Source of the DNA: Saccoglossus kowalevskii
Taxonomy: Eukaryota; Hemichordata; Enteropneusta; Harrimaniidae
Direction of reading: 5' to 3'
Assembly: GCF_000003605.2 (NCBI RefSeq)
Contig: NW_003113394.1
Span: forward strand, 1 to 64,000
DNA length: 64,000 nucleotides
Shown: piece after piece, positions 54,061 through 63,699 of the stretch
Layout: each line of letters begins with the position of its first letter
How positions within the stretch are numbered: the first letter of the stretch is position 1
Position numbers and translations under genes: made by a program
The notes under the pieces: model-generated
The model's input: the letters and a program-made list of their open reading frames with translations, nothing else
The model's database searches: none
What the model was told of the DNA's origin: nothing

Positions 54061-55670
54061 TTTATCTGTTAGTTATTGCAGTCATCACATTTATCTGTTA
54101 GCTATTGCAGTCATCACATTTATCTGTTAGCTATTGCAGTCATCACATAAATCTGTTAGCTTTTGCCGTCATCTTATTTATCTGTTAGCTATTACAGTCA
54201 TCGCATTTATCTGTTAACTATTGCAGTCATCTCATTTATCTGTTAGCTATTGCAGTCATCACATTTATCTGTTGGCTATTGCAGTCATCACATATATCTG
54301 TTAGGTGTTGCAGCCATCACATTTATCTGTTAGCTATTGCAGTCATCACAGTTATCTGTTAGTTATTGCAGTCATCACAGTTATCTGTTAGTTATTGCAG
54401 TCATCACAGTTATCTGTTAGTTATTGCAGTCATCACAGTTATCTGTTAGCTATTTCAGTCATCACATTTATCTGTTAGCTATTGCAGTCATCATATATAT
54501 CTGTTACCTATTGCAGTCATCACATTTATCTGTTAGCTATTTCAGTCATAACATTTATCTGTTAGCTATTGCAGTCATCACATTTATCTGTTAGCTATTG
54601 CAGTCATCACATTTATCTGTTAGCTATTGCAGTCATCACATTTATCTGTCAGTTATTGCAGTTATCACATTTATCTGTTAGCTATTACAGTCATCACATT
54701 TATAAGTTAGCTATTGCAGTCATCACATTTATCTGTTAGCTATTGCAGTCATCACATTTATCTATTGGCTATTTCAGTCATCACATATATCTGTTAGGTA
54801 TTGCCGTCATCTCATTTATCTGTTAGCTATTGCAGTCATCACATTTATCTGTTAGCTATTGCAGTCATCACAAATATCTGTTAGCTTTTGCCGTCATCTC
54901 ATTTATCTGTTAGCTATTACAGTCATCACATTTATCTGTTAACTATTGCAGCCATCTCATTTATCTGTTAGCTATTGCAGTCATCACATTTATCTGTTAG
55001 CTACTGCAGTCATCACATTTATCTGTTAGCTATTGCAGTCATCACATATATCTGTTAGCTATTGCAGTAATCACATATATCTGTTAGCTATTGCAGTCAT
55101 CACATTTATCTGTTAGCTATTGCAGTCATCATATATATCTGTTAGCTATTGCAGTAATCACATATATCTGTTAGCTATAGCAGTCATCACATTTATCTGT
55201 TAGCTATTGCAGTCATCATATATATCTGTTAGCTATTGCAGTCATCACATTTATCTGTTAGCTATTGCAGTCATCATATATATCTGTTAGCTATTGCAGT
55301 CATCACATTTATCTGTTAGCTATTGCAGTCATCACATGTATCTGTTAGCTATTGCCGTCATCTCATTTATCTGTTAGCTATTGCAGTCATCACATTTATC
55401 TGTTAGCTATTGCAGTCATCACATTTATCTGTTAGTTATTGCAGTCATCACATTTATCTGTTAGCTATTGCAGTCATCACATTTATCTGTTAGCTATTGC
55501 AGTCATCACATAAATCTGTTAGCTTTTGCCGTCATCTTATTTATCTGTTAGCTATTACAGTCATCGCATTTATCTGTTAACTATTGCAGTCATCACATTT
55601 ATCTGTTAGCTATTGCAGTCATCTTATGTATCTGTTAGCTATTGCACTCATCACATTTATCTGTTAGCTA
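54061..55670 (+). repeat. Type I array domain 11
   Basis: CATAAATC with TTTTGCCGTCATC, TTACCTATTG, CTATTGGCTATTTCAG and GCAGTAATC monomers are present. It includes four consecutive copies of a rare CACAGTTATC monomer (about 54,347-54,450). Segments near 54,850-55,330 resemble 45,130-45,600. It ends with CATCTTATGTATC and TTAGCTATGCAG irregular monomers at 55,620-55,675. Confidence 0.55.
54347..54450 (+). repeat. Four consecutive CACAGTTATC monomers
   Basis: The variant CACAGTTATCTGTTAG, seen elsewhere only as single scattered monomers (for example 5,850, 12,957, 15,420 and 43,634), occurs four times in a row here. This looks like very recent single-monomer amplification. Confidence 0.85.
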
Positions 55671-56705
55671 TGCAGTCATCACATTTATCTGTTAGCTATT
55701 GCAGTCATCACATTTATCTTTTCGCTACTGCAGTCATCACATATATCTGTTAGCTATTGCAGTCATCACATTTATCTGTTCGCTACTGCAGTCATCACAT
55801 ATATCTGTTAGCTATTGCAGTCATCACATTAATCTGTTAGCTATTGCAGTCATCACATTTATCTGTTAGCTATTGCAGTCATCACATATCTCTTAGCTAT
55901 TGCAGTCATCACATTTATCTTTTAGCTATTGCAGTCATCACATTTATCTGTTAGTTATTGCAGTCATCACATTTATCTGTTAGCCATTGCAGTCATCACA
56001 TTTATCTGTTAGCTATTGCAGTCATCACATTTATCTGTTAGTTATTGCAGCCATCACATTTATCTGTTAGCTATCGCAGTCATCACATTTATCTGTTAGT
56101 TATTGCAGTCATCTCATTTATCTGTTAGCTATTGCAGTCATCACATTTATCTGTTAGCTATTGCAGTCATCACATTTATCTGTTAGCTATTGCAGTCATC
56201 TCATTTATCTGTTAGCTATTGCAGTGATCACATTTATCTGTTAGCTATTGCAGTGATCACATTTATCTGTTAGCTATTGCAGTCATCACATTTATCTGTT
56301 AGCTATTGCTGTCATCACATGTATCTGTTAGGTATTGTAGTCATCACATTTATCTGTTAGCTATTGCAGTCATCACATTTATCTGTTAGCTATTGCAGTC
56401 ATCACATATATATGTTAGTTATTGCAGCCATCACATATATCTGTTAGTTATTGCAGCCATCACATTTATCTGTTAGCTATTGCAGTCATCACATTTATCT
56501 GTTAGCTATTGCAGTCATCACATATATCTGTTAGCTATTGTAGTCATCACATGTATCCGTTAGTTATTGCAGCCATCACATTTATCTGTTAGCTATTGCA
56601 GTCATCACATTTATCTGTTAGCTATTACAGCCATCACATTTATCTGTTAGCTTCTCCAGTCATTACATTTATCTGTTAGCAATTACAGCCATCACATATA
56701 TCTGT
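55671..56705 (+). repeat. Type II array domain 12
   Basis: Two segments of domain 2 are joined here: 55,695-56,040 matches 7,800-8,145 (offset 47,895), and 56,197-56,522 matches 11,735-12,060 (offset 44,462). GTGATCAC occurs near 56,223 and 56,251. The right edge has unusual TTAGCTTCTCCAGTC and TTAGCAATTACAGCC monomers (56,645-56,690) before type I sequence resumes. Confidence 0.68.
56197..56522 (+). repeat. Copy of 11,735-12,060
   Basis: CATATATATG with two successive GCAGCCATC monomers (56,405) and GTGATCAC (56,223) match 11,943 and 11,761 at offset 44,462. One difference is CATGTATC for CATTTATC near 56,318. Confidence 0.84.
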
Positions 56706-56844
56706 TAGCTATTTCAGTCATCACATTTATCTGTTAGCTATTGCCGTCATCTCATTTATCTGTTAGCTATTGCAGTCATCACATTTATCTGTTAGCTATT
56801 GCAGTCATCACATTTATCTGTTAGCTATTGCAGTCATCACATTT

Positions 56845-59500
56845 ATCTGTTATCTGTTAGCTGTTGCAGTCATCACATTTATCTGTTAGCTACTGCAGTC
56901 ATCACATATATCTGTTAGCTATTGCAGTCATCACATTTATCTTTTCGCTACTGCAGTCATCACATATATCTGTTAGCTATTGCAGTCATCACATTTATCT
57001 ATTAGCTATTGCAGTCATCACATTTATCTGTTAGCTATTGCAGTCATCACATTTATCTGTTAGCTATTGCAGTCATCACATTTATCTGTTAGTTCTTGCA
57101 GTCATCACATTTATCTGTCAGCTATTGCAGTCATCACATTAATCTGTTAGCTATTGCAGACATCACATTTATCTGTTAGCTATTGCAGTCATCACATTTA
57201 TCTGTTAGCTATTGTAGTCATCACATTTATCTGTTAGCTATTGCAGTCATCACATTTATCTGTTAGCTATTGCAGTCATCACATTTATCTGTTAGTTATT
57301 GCAGTCATCACATTTATCTGTCAGCTATTGTAGTCATCACATTTATCTGTTAGCTATTGCAGTCATCACATTTATCTGTTAGTTATTGCAGTCATCACAT
57401 TTATCTGTCAGCTATTGCAGTCATCACATTAATCTGTTAGCTATTGCAGACATCACATTTATCTGTTAGCTATTGCAGTCATCACATTTATCTGTTAGCT
57501 ATTGCAGTCATCACATTTATCTGTTAGCTATTGCAGTCATCACATTTATCTGTTATCTGTTAGCTGTTGCAGTCATCACATTTATCTGTTAGCTACTGCA
57601 GTCATCACATATATCTGTTAGCTATTGCAGTCATCACATTTATCTTTTCGCTACTGCAGTCATCACATATATCTGTTAGCTATTGCAGTCATCACATTTA
57701 TCTGTTAGCTATTGCAGTCATCACATTTATCTGTTAGCTATTGCAGTCATCACATTTATCTGTTAGCTATTGCAGTCATCACATTTATCTGTTAGTTATT
57801 GCAGTCATCACATTTATCTGTCAGCTATTGCAGTCATCACATTAATCTGTTAGCTATTGCAGACATCACATTTATCTGTTAGCTATTGTAGTCATCACAT
57901 TTATCTGTTAGCTATTGCAGTCATCACATTTATCTGTTAGTTATTGCAGTCATCACATTTATCTGTCAGCTATTGCAGTCATCACATTAATCTGTTAGCT
58001 ATTGCAGTCATCACATTTATCTGTTAGCTATTGCAGTCATCACATTAATCTGTTAGTTATTGCAGCCATCACATATATCTGCTAGCTATTGCAGTCATCA
58101 CATTTATCTGTTAGCTATTTCAGTCATCACATATATATGTTAGTTATTGCAGTCATCACATTTATCTGTTAGCTATTGCAGTCATCACATTTATCTGTTA
58201 GTTATTGCAGCCATCACATTTATCTGTTAGCTATTGCAGTCATCACATTTATCTGTTAGCTATTGCAGTCATCACATTTATCTGTTAGCTATTGCAGTCA
58301 TCACATTTATCTGTTAGCTATTTCAGTCATCACGTACTTCTGTTAGGTAATGCAGCCATCACATTTATCTGTTAGCTTTTGCAGTCATCACATTTATCTG
58401 TTGGTTATTGCAGTCATCTCATTTATCTATTAGCTATTGCAGTCATTACATTTATCTGTTAGCTAATACAGTCATCACATTCATCTGTTAGCTATTGCAG
58501 TCATCACATATCTCTTAGCTATTGCATTCATCTCATTTATTTGTTAACTATTGCAGTCATCACATTCATCTCTTAGCTATTGCAGTCATCACATATCTCT
58601 TAGCTATTGCATTCATCTCATTTATTTGTTAGCTATTGCAGTCATCACATTTATCTGTTAGCTATTGCAGTCATCACATTTATCTGTTAGCTATTGCAGT
58701 CATCACATTTATCTGTTAGCTATTGCAGTCATCACATTTATCTGTTAGTTATTGCAGTTATCACATTTATCTGTTAGCTATTACAGTCATCACATTTATC
58801 TGTTAGCTATTGCAGTCATCACATTTATCTATTGGCTATTTCAGTCATCACATATATCTGTTAGGTATTGCCGTCATCTCATTTATCTGTTAGCTATTGC
58901 AGTCATCACATTTATCTGTTAGCTATTGCAGTCATCACATTTATCTGTTAGCTATTGCAGTCATCACATTTATCTGTTATCTGTTAGCTGTTGCAGTCAT
59001 CACATTTATCTGTTAGCTACTGCAGTCATCACATATATCTGTTAGCTATTGCAGTCATCACATTTATCTTTTCGCTACTGCAGTCATCACATATATCTGT
59101 TAGCTATTGCAGTCATCACATTAATCTGTTAGCTATTGCAGACATCACATTTATCTGTTAGCTATTGTAGTCATCACATTTATCTGTTAGCTATTGCAGT
59201 CATCACATTTATCTGTTAGTTATTGCAGTCATCACATTTATCTGTCAGCTATTGCAGTCATCACATTTATTTGTTAGCTATTGCAGTCATCACATTTATC
59301 TGTTAGCTATTGCAGTCATCACATTTATCTGTTAGCTATTGCAGTCATCACATTTATCTGTTAGCTATTGCAGTCATCACATTTATCTGTTATCTGTTAG
59401 CTGTTGCAGTCATCACATTTATCTGTTAGCTACTGCAGTCATCACATATATCTGTTAGCTATTGCAGTCATCACATTTATCTTTTCGCTACTGCAGTCAT
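56845..59500 (+). repeat. 36-bp long-monomer cassettes, cluster 5
   Basis: Cassettes start at 56,845, 57,548, 58,972 and 59,385. The spacings of 703, 1,424 and 413 bp are whole monomer numbers. The first repeats the 46,096-46,799 interval. The second repeats 15,041-16,465 in total length, but the GTACTTCTG marker inside is 29 bp further on, showing compensating gain and loss of monomers. Confidence 0.87.
58331..58630 (+). repeat. ATTCATC/CATATCTCTT block, copy 13
   Basis: A complete copy with CACGTACTTCTG, AATACAG and both rounds; the first TTTATTTG is followed by TTAACTATTG. Four plain monomers separate it from the upstream GCAGCCATC monomer, where other copies have two. Confidence 0.85.
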
Positions 59501-62500
59501 CACATATATCTGTTAGCTATTGCAGTCATCACATTTATCTGTTAGCTATTGCAGTCATCACATTTATCTGTTAGCTATTGCAGTCATCACATTTATCTGT
59601 TAGCTATTGCAGTCATCACATTTATCTGTTAGTTATTGCAGTCATCACATTTATCTGTCAGCTATTGCAGTCATCACATTAATCTGTTAGCTATTGCAGA
59701 CATCACATTTATCTGTTAGCTATTGTAGTCATCACATTTATCTGTTAGCTATTGCAGTCATCACATTTATCTGTTAGTTATTGCAGTCATCACATTTATC
59801 TGTCAGCTATTGCAGTCATCACATTAATCTGTTAGCTATTGCAGTCATCACATTTATCTGTTAGCTATTGCAGTCATCACATTAATCTGTTAGTTATTGC
59901 AGCCATCACATATATCTGCTAGCTATTGCAGCCATCACATTTATCTGTTAGCTATTGCAGTCATCACATTTATCTGTTAGTTATTGCAGTCATCTCATTT
60001 ATCTGTTAGCTATTGCAGTCATTACATTTATCTGTTAGCTATTGCAGTCATCACATTTATCTGTTAGCTATTGCAGTCATCTCATATATCTGTTAGCTAT
60101 TGCAGTCATCACATTTATCTGTTAGCTATTGCAGTCATCACATTTATCTGTTAGCTATTGCAGTCATCACATTTATCTGTTAGCTATTGCAGTCATCATA
60201 TTTATCTGTTAGCTATTGCAGTCATCACATTTATCTGTTAGCTATTGCAGTCATCACATTTATCTGTTAGCTATTGCAGTCATCACATTTATCTGTTAGC
60301 TATTGCAGTCATCACATTTATCTTTTAGATATTGCAGTCATCACATTTATCTGTTAGTTATTGCAGTCATCACATTTATCTGTTAGCTATTGCAGTCATC
60401 ACATTTATCTGTTAGCTATTGCAGTCATCACATTTATCTGTTAGTTATTGCAGTCATCACATTTATCTGTTAGCTATTGCAGTCATCACATTTATCTGTT
60501 AGCTATTGCAGTCATCACATTTATCTGTTAGTTATTGCAGTCATCACATTTATCTGTTAACTATTGCAGTCATCACATTTATCTGTTAGCTATTGCAGTC
60601 ATCACATTTATCTGTTAGTTTTTGCAGTCATCACATTTATCTGTTAGCTATTGCAGTCATCACATATATCTGTTAGCTTTTGCCGTCATCTCATTTATCT
60701 GTTAGCTATTACAGTCATCACATTTATCTGTTAACTATTGCAGTCATCTCATTTATCTGTTAGCTATTGCAGTCATCACATTTATCTGCTAGCTATTGCA
60801 GTCATCACATTTATCTGTTAGCTATTGCAGTCATCACATATATCTGTTAGCTATTGCAGTCATCACATTTATCTGTTAGCTATTGCTGTCATCACATATC
60901 TCTTAGCTATTGCAGTCATCTCATTTATCTGTTATCTATTGCAGTCATCACATTTATCTGTTAGCTATTGCAGTCATCACATTTATCTGTTAGCTATTGC
61001 AGTCATCACATTTATCTGTTAGTTATTGCAGTCATCACATTTATCTGTAGCTATTGCAGTCATCACATTTATCTGTTAGCTATTGCAGTCATCACATTTA
61101 TTTGTTAGTTATTGTAGTCATCACATTTATCTGTTAGCTATTGCAGTCATCACATATATATGTTAGTTTTTGTAGCCATCACATTTATCTTTTAGCTATT
61201 GCAGTCATCCATTAATCTGTTAGCTATTGCAGTCATCACATTTATCTGTTAGCTATTGCAGTCATAACATTATCTGTTAGTTATTGCAGCCCTCACATTT
61301 ATCTGTTAGCTATTGCAGTCATCACATTTATCTGTTGGCTATTGCAGTCATCACATATATCTATTAGGTATTGCAGTCATCACATTTATCTGTTAGCTAT
61401 TGCAGTCATCACATATCTCTTAGGTATTGCAGTCATCTTATTTATTTGTTAGCTATTGCAGTGATCACATTTATCTGTTAGCTATTGCAGTGACCACATT
61501 TATCTGTTAGTTTTTACATCCATCACATTTATCCGTTAGTTATTGCAGCCATTACATTTCTCTGTTAGCTATTGCAGTCATCACATTTATCTGTTAGCTA
61601 TTGCAGCCATCACATATCTCTTAGGTATTGCAGTTATCTTATTTATCTGTTAGCTATTGCAGTGATCACATTTATCTGTTAGCAATTGCAGTGATCACAT
61701 TTATCTGTTAGTTATTACATCCATCACATTTATTTGTTAGTTATTGCAGTCATCACATTTATCTGTTAGTTATTACAGCCATCACATTTATCTGTTAGCT
61801 ATTGCAGTCATCACATTCATCAGTTAGCTATTGCAGTCATCACATTTATCTGTTGGCTATTGCAGTCATCACATATATCTGTTAGGTATTGCAGCCATCA
61901 CATGTATCTGTTAGCTATTGCAGTCATCACATTTATCTGTTGGCTATTGCAGTCATCACATTTATCTGTTGGCTATTGCAGTAATCACATGTATCTGTTA
62001 GTTATTGCAGCCATCACATTTATCTGTTAGCTATTGCAGCCATCTCATATATCTGTTAGCTATTGCAGTCATCACATTTATCTGTTAGCTATTGTAGTCA
62101 TCTCATTTATCTGTTAGTTATTGCAGTCATCTCATTTATCTGTTAGCTATTGCAGTCATCACATTTATCTTTTAGCTATTGCAGTCATCACATTTATCTG
62201 TTAGCTATTGCAGTCATCACATATCTCTTAGCTATTGCAGTCATCTCATTTATCTGTTAGCTATTGCAGTGATCACATTTATCTGTTAGCTATTGCAGTG
62301 ATCACATTTATCTGTTAGCTATTGCAGTGATCACATTTATCTGTTAGTTATTACATCCATCACATTTATTTGTTAGCTATTGCAGTCATCATATTTATCT
62401 GTTAGGTATTGCAGTCATCACATTTATCTGTTAGCTATTGCAGTCATCACATTTATCTGTTAGCTATTGCAGTGATCACATTTATCTGTTAGTTATTACA

Positions 62501-62754
62501 TCCGTCACATTTATTTGTTAGCTATTGCAGTCATCATATTTATCTGTTAGGTATTGCAGTCATCACATTTATCTGTTAGCTATTGCAGTCATCACATTTA
62601 TCTGTTAGCTATTGCAGTCATCACATTTATTTGTTAGTTATTGTAGTCATCACATTTATCTGTTAGCTATTGCAGTCATCACATATATATGTTAGTTTTT
62701 GTAGCCATCACATTTATCTTTTAGCTATTGCAGTCATCACATTTATCTGTTGGC

Positions 62755-63050
62755 TATTGCAGTCATCACATTTATCTGTTGGCTATTGCAGTAATCACAT
62801 GTATCTGTTAGTTATTGCAGCCATCACATTTATGTGTTAGCTATTGCAGCCATCTCATATATCTGTTAGCTATTGCAGTCATCACATTTATCTGTTAGCT
62901 ATTGTAGTCATCTCATTTATCTGTTAGCTATTGCAGTCATCATATTTATCTGTTAGCTATTTCAGTCATCACATTTATCTGTTAGCTATTGCAGTCATCA
63001 CATATATCTGTTAGTTATTGCAGTCATCACATATATCTGCTAGCTATTGA
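62755..63050 (+). repeat. Segment duplicated from 23,585-23,880
   Basis: TGTTGGCTATTGCAGTAATC, GCAGCCATCTC, CATCATATTT, TTTCAG and ATATATCTGCTAGC recur at offset 39,170, with a few mismatches such as TTATGTGTTAG and CTATTGAAG. Confidence 0.84.
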
Positions 63051-63518
63051 AGTCATCACATTTATCTGTTTGTTATTGCAGTCATCACATTTATCTGTTA
63101 GTTATTACAGCCATCACATTTATCAGTTAGCTATTGCAGTCATCACATTTATCAGTTAGCTATTGCAGTCATCACACTTATCTGTTGGCTATTGCAGTCA
63201 TCACATATATCTGTTAGGTATTGCAGCCATCACATGTATCTGTTAGCTATTGCAGTCATCACATTTATCTGTTAGTTATTGCAGTCCTCTCATTTATCTG
63301 TTAGCTATTGCAGTCATCACATTTATCTGTTAGCTATTGCAGTCATCACATTTATCTGTTAGCTATTGCAGTCATCACATATCTCTTAGCTATTGCAGTC
63401 ATCTCATTTATCTGTTAGCTATTGCAGTGATCACATTTATCTATTAGCTATTGCAGTGATCACATTTATCTGTTAGTTATTACATCCATCACATTTATCT
63501 GTTAGTTATTGCAGTCAT

Positions 63519-63535
63519 CACATTTACTGGTATCT
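63519..63535 (+). repeat. Unique CATTTACTGGTATCTG monomer
   Basis: Six extra bases (about CTGGTA) interrupt the CATTTATCTG part of one monomer. No second copy was seen in the window. Confidence 0.75.
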
Positions 63536-63699
63536 GTTAGTTATTACAGCCATCACATTTATCTGTTAGCTATTGCAGTAATCACATTTATCTGTTAGCT
63601 ATTGCAGTCATCACATTTATCTGTTAGCTATTGCAGTCATCTCATTTATCTGTTAGTTATTGTAGCCATCACATTTATCTGTTAGCTATTGCAGTCATC

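Larger units (their letters stand above)
56706..61045 (+). repeat. Type I array domain 13
   Basis: It contains four 36-bp long monomers (56,845; 57,548; 58,972; 59,385) and one complete ATTCATC/CATATCTCTT block with GTACTTCTG at its start (58,331-58,630). The spacing of long monomers repeats that of domains 3 and 7 (703 and 1,424 bp). From about 60,000 to 61,045 the monomers are close to plain consensus, with no strong markers other than TTTTGCCGTCATC near 60,680. The domain ends at a 27-bp monomer reading TCTGTAGCTATTG near 61,045. Confidence 0.66.
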
